Source: Nautilus pompilius (lineage: Eukaryota > Mollusca > Cephalopoda > Nautilida > Nautilidae). Taken from it: 64,000 bases of DNA. The translations under genes were made by a program, and so were the position numbers. Below the pieces are notes generated by a model. That model made no database searches. It was not told the origin of the DNA and worked only from the letters and a program-made list of their open reading frames with translations. Shown piece after piece: positions 1 through 13,400 of the stretch (positions are counted from its first letter, which is position 1; the number at the start of each line of letters is the position of its first letter). The DNA lies in contig JACATO010000319.1 in the NCBI GenBank assembly GCA_018389105.1, positions 744,001 through 808,000 of the forward strand. Reading direction: 5' to 3'.

Positions 1-1366
1 AGCTAATTGTATGGCTGCTTGAGCATGGGACAAAGTGACAAGGAAGAGCCCAACAGGTCTGTTTAGCAATGAGTTCCTGAATGTTGATGAAGGGTTTTGC
101 TGTCGTACAGATAACATTGACAGTGCAGTTGTGAGTCAGGACAGTTGCCTCCAAATGCCAATGAATGGAAGAGCTTAACAGTGATGAGGAGATTGTCCCA
201 TTGCCAATGCAGCCTTGTTGACAATGCATGAGGTTGAACGGTATCTCTTAAAAGTTGTACAGTATACTGCTGACAAGCTGAAACATCTCATGAAAGTCAT
301 TAGTGAGATCTGTGCAAGTTCTTTTATTCAGTTGGACATCAGAGATCTTTTCACGTTTTAAGTTGTGTGTCTTTGTTTTTGTCATTCTGTATTTTCCAGT
401 CACTTTTTATATTTTAGAGCATGAAACACTAATAAAAATTATAATTTGTGTTTTTGTTTAAATTGGGCTAGACAATGATATGCCTACTTAATGTATTAAA
501 TTTGGTTAAGAGAGACAAAATTCCTTACACACATGCATCCCTCTTAACTGAAGTTGCCTGTATTTGGCTATTACTTTTGATAAACTTGAACAATGACAGT
601 ATCCACTCTGTTCACTACTTGCAAGTTTACTCATATCACGAAGAAATAGCAAAGATTAAAGTTTTTTTAGTAGATGGCTGCTTAGAAGTCATCCACCAAG
701 TATAATAAAATTTCATATTTATTATGATTCTAAACCTTTCTCTATTTGTACACCGTTTACAAGGTAGACAATCCTGGTAAAGGAGCATTGCCTGTCCCAA
801 GTCCCTACTGGAAATTTTTGCTTTCAGATGTGGAAGGAAACCTACACAGTTGGGTTGGGAAGAAGAATGAAATCTAGCCATTTCAGAGAGGTTTTCCGAA
901 TTAAGCCATTGCCACAAAAAACAAACTAGGGCCCTCTCTCTACCTTAATAGTCCAACATCTAGTTTCTGCACATTCTGAGATTGCATATCACAGCAGCAC
1001 TGAACTAATTCCGGTAGGAAGAGGGTTAAATTTAAATGCTATTACCTATGACTGCCACTACACAGCTGTATTAACTTTGCCTCCTGGAAGGGTGAGAAGT
1101 CCTTCAAATTAAAAAATATAAATACTTCTGTGAACTCAACACTCTCTGAACATTTAACAGGTTATCTTGGCCTGATGTTTAAGTGCATGGCCAAGGTTAA
1201 AAAACAAGTAACCGTTATACTGTCAGATGAGCAGCTAAGGAATTTGAAGGCTACCTTTCTGTTTATGACCATTATCTGTGTTTTAATTTAATTTAAAAAA
1301 ATAAATAAATGCTTGCATTGGTTCCTGAATTTTGGTTGTGACATCTCTTTATGTTGATATCCTCAG
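1..1366. other. Upstream CIP2A intron sequence, no firm gene
   Basis: This stretch precedes the first recognised CIP2A exon and is probably intron. Around 140-330 a broken plus-strand reading with an acidic patch followed by a leucine-rich stretch resembles the C-terminal tail of a Tigger-type transposase, but the match is weak. The open frames at 475-705 and 636-917 have no family resemblance and look like chance. Confidence 0.3.
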
Positions 1367-1429
1367 GTACAGGATATGAAGGCCTCTGAAATCATAGATG
1401 TGTATGAACACAAGTTGCAGTCTGTGCAG
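1367..1429 (+). CDS. CIP2A: CIP2A exon, first in window
   Basis: The acceptor is ...atcctcag and the donor is gtactg. The 63 bases are in frame at both ends (phase 0) and read [20 protein letters not shown] plus Q, a coiled-coil segment leading straight into the next exon. Confidence 0.75.
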
Positions 1430-4400
1430 GTACTGTATACTTTTGTTGTTGTTGCATACTAAATTGTGTGCTAGCAATGTATCATAGAAACTCTTGAGTG
1501 CAATACACTAAGAAATACATAGAAATGAAAAGTGTTGCCTTTGGCCTGTTTTCAGATAGAAAAAGTGTGCAAGTCCAGTACAGGAAAGGGATCTTGAGTT
1601 GAAGTTTTTGCTGATTTATGTTTTAAAAAAATTTTTTATTGAGAAATATGCTTTAGTTATTCAGTTATTGCTATGTAAAGTTTCTTCCTTACATAATGTA
1701 AATTACACACACAAAAAAAAGTTCCCTTAAACCTTTTTTTCTTCTTCTTTGTAGCATCCTTAGTACATTTAGTCTTTATTCAGGCTTTTTCTTTATATCA
1801 TAAAGAATGCGATGTCATAGGTTTTTTTTTTTTAAGATCCAACTACAATGGAGCCTCATTAGTCCGGATGATGGTAGTTCAGAAATCTCAGCATCTGAGC
1901 TTAATTCCATGAGAACAGAAATTCCAAATGCTATTACTCAGTGTTAATCTGCAAATCCATGTTCCAGATGTGTAAACCATAATTTTGCCATAAAATTAAC
2001 TCAGTAATCTGGAAGCTCTTTTTTTAATCAATATTTTACCATAATTCGAAACCTGTGTAGCAAATTCACTTTTAGCAGTTTTGTTCAGTTTGTAATTGCA
2101 ACATCAAATTGCATGCCCTTCCAGCAAACAGTGGCGCACATTCAAACAATGGACACAGGCATTATCAAAGCATTCAAGGCTCACTACAGGAAACAACTGG
2201 TTCGGTACTACATTGAATGTGCTAAGCGAGACAAGGTCCAAACTAAACATCAGGCAAGCATACGCATGATAGAGAAGGGATGGGGTTCATTAACACCAAA
2301 CAGTTGCAAACTGCTGATGACACCTATGATGTTGGAGATAGTGTACTACTTAAGGAACTCGGGGACCTGATAAGACATCTACCAAGCCAAGCCTGGCTCA
2401 GAAGACCACTGAGTACCTAGAAAAAGACAACATGGAGGAGACTGGGCAATAACTCAATAATGATGACATTCTGATGCTGGTGTCCAGAGACAAGGTTCCA
2501 AATGCATCCACTGGTGACAATAATGATGATTAATGGAAATGCCGGTGCCACTTCAGATCCTGAGAAAAGGACATTATCTTTACCCGAGCCAAGGACAGCA
2601 TAGTGACATTGATTTCCTTCTTTGATCAGACTTCAGCAAAATTTAGTTCAAATGCTCTTACACACAACAGAGAAGCCTTTGACAATCTATGGAAATTATC
2701 AAAGATCACAGTAGATTGACCCAATAGAGAAACCAAGCAGATGAAATTCTCAGCCTTCTTCAGGAAATAGACAATGTTATTATTTCACCTATTGGATACA
2801 TAGTTGAACAATATACAGCATCATATTAGATGTGCATTTATACAATAACATTGTTAGATAATGTATTGATAGTCATTTTTTAAAAAATGCACATGATTCA
2901 TCTGTAAAACTTGTTAATCCAAACACATTCGCTGGGGACCAAGGTGTTCAGACTAACTGTACTATAAATTGTACATACAGGAGGATGCTGGTCTACATTA
3001 TCACTTCTTCCAGTTATTTACATCACTTTGTTTTCCTGCAAAGGTAACTTAACTAGTCAAACTGCCTGCATGACCAACTTTGATTACCTAATGTGCTATC
3101 TACCAGCATTGTGTGGTGGAATTCGACACTGAACCCTTTCCATCTGGTGATGACGAGGTCTTGGGTGTTCCTATCCAGGGTTTCATCATTTAGTTGGTTG
3201 GACAGTGATGGAGAGTCAGAGCAAGGTTATCGAGCCAATCAACATGCCAACATTTCCACAGGTCTCTGGCTCAAACATTGGCATCCATGATGATGCTGGC
3301 CCAGTGGAATTTTTCTATGAGCCGATACCAGAGAATTTCAGTCCCCTACATGCCCAAGAAGACAAGTTGGTATATAGTAAAGACCCAGAACCGACAATTC
3401 CTGGATGGACACCACCACCAGGAAAATGAGAGCTTTCCTGGCAGTGAATACCACCACAGGTATCCACTGAATCTCGGTACTGACACTTCTGTGACGATAG
3501 ATGGGCAACTTCACTCCACTTTTTTTTTTTTAATTCTTTGCACACCGTTCCTAAAGGTAAATTATTTCCACTGAATTGCAAGCATGGGGTTTCTGTCAGA
3601 AACACACCACAGGTTTGAGAGAGATGCGATTTGTTTAACCCTGATACTTTGGTGTCGTTTTTTTTTTTTTTTAAAAAAAAAATACTTCGTTTAGTGTACT
3701 CCAAACTTTTGGTATTGGAAATGATGTTTCACAGGGAACACGTATACTTACCTCCTTTACTTAAAGCACCATAAAAACACAAGCGAGTTATTTTCCTTAT
3801 CAGACTGTAAACATAAATATCAGTAGTACATTAAAGTTTATCGATAAAAGGTTTGTCACTACGTTAACCTATTGAAAGAGAGGAGGCAAAACAGTTTTGT
3901 GTGCTTTTGGTTCAAGCTAATCCTTTCCCAAACTACCCCACCTTTTTTACTATTTCTTGATCAGATCCACTTTGTAAATGGGGTAATTTATCATTATTAT
4001 TTCAATTCAGATGAAAGAGCAGCAACTCCAAGATTTAGTGGAAGCCAAAGCTCTTGCACTGACTCAAGCGGACAGGTTCATTGCCCAATGTCGTTCGAGG
4101 CAGGCAGAATTTGAGGCTGAGGTAAGGAGCTCTGTTTGGGTGTAAGTTTGAAGACTTGTGAAAGAGTTCTAGAAAATGTGGGATTCAGTTAACTCTATTG
4201 ATTGTTATTTTGTAGTCCCACAAGATGAGGTCTTTACTTCACAATTCAGAAAAACGTGGAGAGGAATACCGAGACCAGCTGAACGAGCTGAATGTGGAAA
4301 AGGAGAGAGTACAACAGGACATGGAGCAGTTGATGCAGGAGGAAAAAAAGCGAGTATTATTTGTCCGGTATATTGTTTAAATGTAGAATTCATCTTAAGG

Positions 4401-7400
4401 AAATACACGTTGGTAGAAAAGCTGTTACTAAATAATTTATCACAAAATTGAACAACTTTTGAAAGTAATTTTGCATGTTCTTTAGAGAATGCTAATGGCA
4501 TCCATTACAAGAAGAACATTAAAAAGTAGTTAATATTTTTTTTTTAAAAAAAAAAATAAAGTTTATAAAATCTTTTTCTCAGTGTAACTGCATAAAGACT
4601 GACATCTTGCTGCCCAAACTTCCAGCACCATCAGTGCTAGCTGTAGGTATACATTCTGCTAGTTTGGGATGGGGGGGGGGGGCAAATGCTCTTTTATGTT
4701 TTGAAAGAAGAGAAACGGTGCTGAACGATAATTCCTGCATTCTAGGCTTCAGAACAACTCTATCTCTGGTGTCACTGTGAGACTGAAAGGTTGGTGTTAT
4801 GCAAGTAATTTGCTGGTGTGGATTATACCATGGAAAATAGGGTTATAGATGTCAACAGCAATCAAAAGATTAGTTGTCACACGAGATACTAGTTGGCTTC
4901 ATGACCTCTAGTTTTGGAACTGCTGCCCTAAGCTCATATCATCCTTTGGGTCTGATAATCAATATCAAGTGCTACTTGTTTTACGAGTTACTTTGCCTTG
5001 AGAAACATTTGATAAGTCTAGAAGGATTAGGGCAGCAGAGAAAGCATTTAAGCCAAAGAAATTACTGAAATATAGATAGCAGAATTTATGGTAAAAAGCC
5101 CACCACTTGGGGAAAGCTTAAGTGAATATTTACGCAATATTATACAAATAAAAGCTGATAAAACCAGTTCAGACCAGTTTACTACCATCCCAGATTTATC
5201 TACTCTTTGTATAGATATTTTTTAATGCATGCAGTTTTTATACCTGTTTTCCTGCTTGCTTTTGTCTGTTGTTCAATGGCAGCAGTTGGAGAATTGCAGC
5301 AGCTTATTATCTTTTTCTTGTTTGGTTGGGTTTTGGATAGAATATCATTAAAAAAATTTTGCATTTACTCATAGCGTGCTTTTGGTTACTGCATTTGGTT
5401 AAATTGTGTAAGATTTATTAAAGCTTAATAAATTTCAGGTTGTTAGCCATTGCTGCTGATCATAAAGAGTTGCTGTTGGCCCACAGTAACCAGTCACAAA
5501 GGTAAAAACAGTTGAGTTTGTCATCTTTTAGGTAAAAATAATTTTAGACAGTCACTGCCACTTAACCCATTTACTTCTATGCTTATGCACATTGGGCAAT
5601 TATGGTTATGTAAAATCCATTTTTTCATCTGGCCTTGAAAATATTTATGATAAATAATTTGAGTGGAAGTGGTCAGGGTGTGCACTGGCAACGGTCTCTA
5701 TGACAAAATGCAACAGGTGCTGCAGTTTTATGATTTCTTGTTTCTGCTGTTGAAGTTGGTACAGCAACATAGGAAAATAAAATGAAAATGTAACAAATGG
5801 ATCCAAATCAACTGCATCTGGTTCTGCACAGTTTTCTCACTGGCTATAGCTTCATAGTGGCACTGTAGTTCCAATTCTTCATTTTCGACAACATCAGTTG
5901 CCTCTTGCACTGCACCTGACGCTTCACAAATCATAGAAACACCAATTCATCATTGTCTGAATTGGAATCCATGTTCCACATGTTTTGGGCTATCTAGAGC
6001 ATTGGATATGCTAGTCTTTGTGACACTTTCCCAAATCGTGAGGAATTTCATGTAGCTCATCCACTGAACAAATTAAATGTATCCCAAGCAAGTTATTGTT
6101 GAGCATGATGACAACTCAACACATTTCACTTCCAGAAGAGAACAGTGTCTTCATTCAGACAAATACTTGTGCTCATTCTGACTGGACTTCCTCCAGCAAC
6201 TGATGAAGTTGATAATTCTCATTTCCCTTTGAAAAACAAGGAGAGATAGTTTTAACCCATTGGCCATTGCTCTGACCATGGTTGTCACTTTGTCTTTTCC
6301 ATGCCCAGTTGTTTGACTAAGACGGTTTCTCCTCAGAGTGCTGCAGACTGTCATGCTACCTGACCTGTCAAAATAAACAACTTACTCATCCACGTTTCTG
6401 GTGAAAAAAAAAAATCAAGTTCTCACCAATTTTCTTGCCACCAGAATAACTGTAGAGATTTTGCATAGATTGCAGCATCTAGCATAAGCACAACTGCATA
6501 GCTCACATTCCTTGGCACTTTAACTCTTCCACAAACATGGTGCAGTACATGGTATATGATTCCTGCTCCAAAAACCATGGCAGTCAGTGATCTGACACAT
6601 GTCCATTACTTAAGGAGCATCATATGGCCAACAAGGTGTAAGTGCATAGGTGGGGAGATGTATCAGCAAACAATACACAAATGCCATGAACTAACAGTCT
6701 GTTTACTGCTGGTGTTGGTACTTGAATAAGTAGACAGCTACAACTGATTCGAACCAAGATGGATGATTTTCATTTAGTATCTGTAAAGGTGCTGATTATT
6801 ATGCGGGTTTCAGAATATCATGCCTACATAGTTAAAATTTTTATGTCTTCCTATAATCTCTTGACTGTAGTTTGAAATGGCTGTTCACTCAACATTAGAA
6901 AGGAAACTCTCACTTCCTAAAAACGTGTAAGCTTTTTGAATCATCGAGTCACCTCTCTTTGGGCTGTTAAATATTCTTTCGGCTGACAAAAAAAAAACAC
7001 AAGTAAATAAAGAATTGAGGTTTCTTTTGCTGTTTTAATTTTTATCGCCATTGTTTGATAAAACAAAGCATGGTACAAAGGAGAGCTGAAAGATGAAACC
7101 ATGCTCTACGTTGAGCTTGTGTTTATGTCATTTAGATTTATTTTTAGGAACAAATTTCTTTTCAACAGTTTCATGGTTGATAACGGTTTTTCATATTGTA
7201 ATAGATTGGAGAACAATGAACGTGCGCTGGCTGCACTTAAGCAGGAGCTCACAACTTTATCAGAAAAGTACGAAATGGTTGGACGACACAACAAGTCTCT
7301 TAAGCAGCAGTATGATGTGTAAGTATGGCAAAACTGATTCTGATTTTTATTTTTAAAAGAGTTGCATTTTAATTACAGTATATATATATAAAGATCACAT

Positions 7401-10400
7401 TGATGAAGAAGAAAAAAATGGTTTTGTTTTATGTTGTCTGGTGATGATAAAATGCCTTCCTTTGCTTTATTTAGAACATCAGAGCAACTCGCAAAGTTAG
7501 AAGAGGAGTGCAAGCATTTGTCTCACCTATTAAAGGAAACTGATGCAAAAGTGCAAGGTATGTGATGAAGTTATTTTACTGTTAAGGAAGTTTGTCTTTA
7601 CTAGTGGAGATAATTGTGAACTGGATTGTGTATGGAAAACTTTCATACTTATTATGGTTGTAGAAACAACTGTTGTGTTGGGAATAAATTTGAACATTTG
7701 TAGTATCACATGACACCTTTTTCCACTTTTGATGTCTAACAAAGGGATGGGACTGAAGAGAACTGACAAACATTTATAAAAGTTCATTGATCTATAAGTT
7801 ATAAATCTTTTATCAACAAGGAATTTTAAACTTAGCAGAACTTATTTTTTGGCTCGTTTTACAATAATTTTTATTGTGATAAGTAGTTTGTATGGAATAA
7901 ATTAATGATGGTCTTATTTAAGGGAATTTAGTGTAAACTTAGTTCTGTTTTGGTTTATCTGTCAATGTTGGCTTGTTCGTGTTTATGACATACTGCAGGA
8001 ATTTGAGCTAACTTCCCTGTTTGTCTGGGCATGTTTGTACTGTGGTTGTGTAGGCACATATTTGGTTTGTTTCTCCCACCATTGGTTAACGTTGGATAAC
8101 TAGTAATTCACTGGACTAATGTTTATTTCAGATCTCTCCAGAGATAATCAGGAAATAGAGGAACAATTGAAAAAAACATCAAAAGAACGAGATGAGTTGG
8201 AGGATGCCATCGACAAGTTTAGGACAAACATGTCTAAAGCAGAGCAGGCCAAGAAGGAGCTGCAACATCAGGTATTGCTTGCTGATGTTTAAGTATTATC
8301 CCAGAGCATAGTCAAGCTAAGTTTAAAACTGTTAAGTTTTTGACACATTCAAATATCATTAAAAAGAAAAGTTTGAACTGCAATTTGTGTTTAGTTGCAG
8401 CTTAGTGACAGATGATTAACTGTATCATGCTGCCACAAGATCTATTTGAATTATAAAATTCTCATATCACTTCATGCAAGTTTATTTTCATACTTTCTTT
8501 AAACAGGTGTATCCTTTAAAAAATTTCTCTTCTGCATTTGCATAAGATTGCATCGTGAAATCAATTAGACAATAAAAAATATCCCTCGTAAATTTGCTTT
8601 TGATGTAAACTCCAAGATCGAGCATTTTTACCACTCACTGTTTTTTTAAATGCACTTTACTCTGTCTGTTTCACAACTACGGGGCCTCTACCCAACTTGC
8701 TTTTCCTATATTTTGGTATTAAATATCAGAGCTTTCATTTTGACCACCATAGAGAAAAAGTGCATTTGGCTTAGTTAGCAGTAGTCGGATCTGTAAGTTG
8801 CATGACCAATCAATCTGCTGTGATAATGTACCTCTGCTCAAAGCTGAGCTTCAGAGTGACACACATTTCTTAAGTGCTACAGCAGGAGACTTTTCCAGAC
8901 TTGTTGAGGTTTATTTATTCTACAACTTTTATGCAGTAATTACAGAACTTAACAGAAGCTGGATCTGGAGATGGAATTGAGGTTCTCTCTCGTAGAAGCA
9001 TCGACAACAGCGGTAGTAATGGCATTTCCAGTAATTATGAAATTGAAGGTGAAGAAATTTGGGAACAGAGACAAACATACTCACAACAGTTACCTGCACT
9101 TGGTCAAAGCTTGCATTGGAAAGAGGGGTTACCTGAGCAGACAAGTAGCAACACAGATGCCAACCCATATTCAGGCGCAATCACCAGTAATTTGCTCATG
9201 ATGGCACTGTGTGTGCTATTGTAAACTCTGCTGCGCAAGCTGCAGAAAGGATGCCTCTTGACAGAATGTGTTAAAGAAACTTCAAGGACCATCCATCCTC
9301 CTATGTAGTAGAATGACATATCACTGAAAAGTGTGTATAAATGTTGCTGTTTTTTCTTTTTTTTAACTTCTACACACCAATGCTCTGAGGTCAAAGTCAA
9401 ATGATATCTGCAGGATGACTTGAGGTCAGTCTTCTTGAAGGAATTGGAATGCATTTATTGCAATGTATACTCATGGAGTACCAAATGCATTGGTGCAATG
9501 AAACAGATTTTCTGAAATTATGTGATTTATGCATTTTGACTTGAATTCAATCAGAAGTCAGCATCTTCAGAACGACAAATTTGGCCTGGCACCAACAGCA
9601 TTCTCTGCTACGAACCCAGGGCAAATATCACAGTCTACAGTTTTATTCCCACTAAAGCAAAGTATTGGTGAATGCAATATATGGCTAAGGAACCAACAAA
9701 TCTGAGATCAAGTGTTTGCTTACAGCAGGTATTTAGTCATATCTTTTAACACCCAGTTAGTAAGGCAGCTCAAAATCTTTTTGTTTTGTTAGTTTATACA
9801 AAACTGGCTTCAGATTTTTTTCTAATAGCATTTCAGTCACTTTTCCAATTGGCCTATTGTCTGAAAAGCCCAAAACTGGACTTGTTTTTAATTTCTTTAT
9901 TTTCATTCATGAGAAGCATAGAAAAAGTATAAATATATCTCAAAATAGTACGGAAATTGCAAGGATAACATGCAAATGGATGTGCTTGTGATGGTCTTGA
10001 TCCTTCATTGAAGGCCACCTGAAAGCCAGGGGGTCAACCCCAATAATTATGACAATACTAAATACAGGGAAAAGACTCCAAAGGATGTGTATGATGATGA
10101 TAATGAAGAAGACTCTAGTAGAAGTATTGCTTCTGAAAACATTTCTGGTTCAGCTCTTAATATTTTTCTTCAAATTTGAGTTGCTTTGAAATTAGGTATT
10201 GATAGTGGATGGAATTCATGCATGTACAGAAAAGAATTGGACTAAATTTGATCATGAAACTAAAGGCTGGATGATTTTTGCTGAACAAATATTTAATGCA
10301 AGATTATTTTTCTAAATTGTGCTGCTGCTCATGCTTCGGTTACTATAAAGAAAAAATGTCAGTTTAGAAAGGTTGGGTAGATGATGATCATTCTATGATC

Positions 10401-13400
10401 AAGAATGCATTAGCAGTTCAACATTGCCACAGAGAAGTGTTCAATGTCGTGCAGCTGTGTGCAGATCATTAGTAGCAGGTGCATGTGGATCTTGCTATGG
10501 TTCAAAGTACAATAAAGTATCTGCCAACCAAAAGGTTAGGGTCCAAGAGGCTTCTGTAAAATGGATAATTGCATAAAGTTGATACTATCATAAACAGCTG
10601 TCCAAAGAAAGCATGTGATAAACCAGAGTACTTGCATCAGTTTCATTATATCACTAGTTTTCTAAATACCTCTATACTAACCTATTTCATTATTCTCTAA
10701 CACTCATAATGTTATTAAGTCTACAAATAAGTTTTCAATGTGTCCTCATGTGAAGACAAATAAACTCATCACTCACACCACCACACACACAGTCACTCTA
10801 TCTTTAATTTCCTTCACCCCTGGAAAAATGTATTTGTCTCTACCTGCCAGTGTGTATCTACACCAGAAAAGACCAGTCTTGTCAGCATTGTAGATTTGTT
10901 CGGGGCTCAGATTCTGTTCTCGAACTAACTTGGTAAAACACTTCACAAAGTTCTTCATAGCCTCTTTAATCTGCTGACGTTTTTCCTTCAGTGGCTATAA
11001 GACACCAAATGCCATGGTGCTTTTTAAACTTTCCTTTATTGTTTTCTTTGAGCCATGGAGTTCTGTGATTTGCTATCAACATAAAACTTCAGTATTTTCT
11101 TTCTCAGATTCTTTAATAGTTCTTGAGCTGTACTGGTCACGCACTTTGTTCACTGCCTGTCCTCGATCCAGTTTTTGCAGAATTTCCATTTTTTTCTTTT
11201 ATATTTAGCACTTTACGTTTCCCTTTAGTACTGTTACACTTAGAACTATCACTTTTATATTTGTTTGAGGGCCTTGTGAAGGCAGAATAAAATCATTATT
11301 AAATAAAGAGTACGGAGCACACCTGGCCAGAACCGAGACTTGAAAAATGATTCATCAGCAGCATTGGTGACTGCTGCTGGAATTTAGGATGACAATAACT
11401 TGTCAGAGGTTGAGCATGGGCGAGCAGGAATATAGAATGCTCAAATCTTTCGTAAAGTAAATTTTCAGTTGGCAAATACTTCACTGAATATCAGTCCATT
11501 AAAGAGGCAACATCTCAGTTGCTCCAAGGTGGTTCTGAAGATGATGGGGGAAAAAAAGATGGGACTGAGTAAAATTTGTGAACACTTAATCAAAAAATAC
11601 CCCTAATGTATAGATATTCCAGTCAAAAATGAGGTATGGCAAATTATATCTATTTTGAAACAGAAACAATGTAAAGGTGGGTCATTGTCATCTACCAGAT
11701 GAATTCAAATATTCCAACTTCATTTTAGTGACATTTTTGTTGAATATAATGGCGAAATTATACCAGTGAATGCTCTATGAATTTTCAAAGAACAATGTCC
11801 TCAACGAATTGACATGTACCAAACTGAAAATATTGCTCCATATTCTTCGGACAACCAAATCAAATCCAAGATATTTTCCATGAAAACCAAAATGAAAAAA
11901 AAACTAATGGTGTATGTGCGATTTAATCCATTAATATGCTGTTTCTACCAAGATCAATAATATGATGTTAAATTATTTGAAACATCATAACTTCAAAAAT
12001 ATGAAAATTAATAAAGTAAAAATATCTGTGACCTTTTGTCATAAAGTATCAATTTATGCTATTTTAGAGTTAAAGAAATATCCAGAGCCACAACTCAAAA
12101 TTTTTCTTACCAAAGTGTGACTATACTTAAAGGACTGTCTCTTCAAAGTGACTGATAAATAGCTTTCCCTATTTGGGCAGGGACAAGGCTTGTTCAGCTG
12201 ACCAATTGCTGAGAGAAACCTGCTTCTCTGTCTGGTGGATCTCTACAAAGGAAGAGGAAGATACATTGCTACTGTGCTACTGACATCTTCACATCAATAA
12301 AATTGGACAAACAGTTATAGGACAAGCAGACAAGCCTGGACAGCTCAATAAACCATATCAAAGAGAGAACAACTGCTAAAGCATCTGGTTACAATCTACA
12401 AGTGCAAGCCAAAAAAAAATGTCATTTGACTTAACACACTTCATTCTTCCATTGTCATTGGGAATGATGCAAAAAATAATCCATAGACTTCAGTTTTACA
12501 GCTTCACAGGGTTTGGACCTGATATATTAGACTAGATGGCACAGAAATACTCTGTGAAAATTGGGTCTTCCAGGGGGGCTTGTTCAAGTCTTTTACATCA
12601 TACCGGATCCTCTACAGCGAAACTACAGTAAGGATCATTTGGAGAAACTTCATTAGATATGTTGAAGAAACAAAATATAAAGCAAAGGCAGTGCCATGTT
12701 GCAAAGTGTGCTAGATGTGTTTATTTTTTTTTAATTTAGTCCTGTTGTGCATGAACATCTTGAAAAACAAACAGTGTTGCAGAATAATAGTTTTGTGTGA
12801 CTATTAATACAACAGTCAAAATGTCCGCTCCCATAGTTCCAGTGTTAATATCCTATCTCTTCACCAGCCGACCATGTGGCTTTCCTCTATGCTCACGAAT
12901 TTCCTCCTAAGTCTAAAAAAATCTAATGTCTACCATTATATTTTCACTATTTAATAATAATCTACGGTTAAAAGGAATCATTGTTTTACTCTTGGCGATG
13001 TCTGGAGAAATACATTTTCTGCTTCTTGAAACCTGACCAACCATAGTTTTAGATGCTAAATCTAGTTATGTTAGTAATTAGTAATATTTTAAAAATATAT
13101 ATATCTATATTCCTTGTTTGTATTATTTATTACTTATCTGAATTATTGCCAAACAAATGTGGCTGTTAATGGATTATGATGAAAATAAATTATTTTACCT
13201 TTTCAAACATCAAACTAAACATAAATTGCAGTTCAAAGCATATAAATACTCTCAGCTTCCCCAACTTGGTATTTATTACACTTTCCCAGCACATTGTTTG
13301 TTTGGCTTTTCTTTTCTTATTAATAATCTTCACTGTATCCTCTTGAGATGTTAAGTTTTCTTTTACGTTGACTCTCCTATGCATGAACTTGCTCTAGTTG

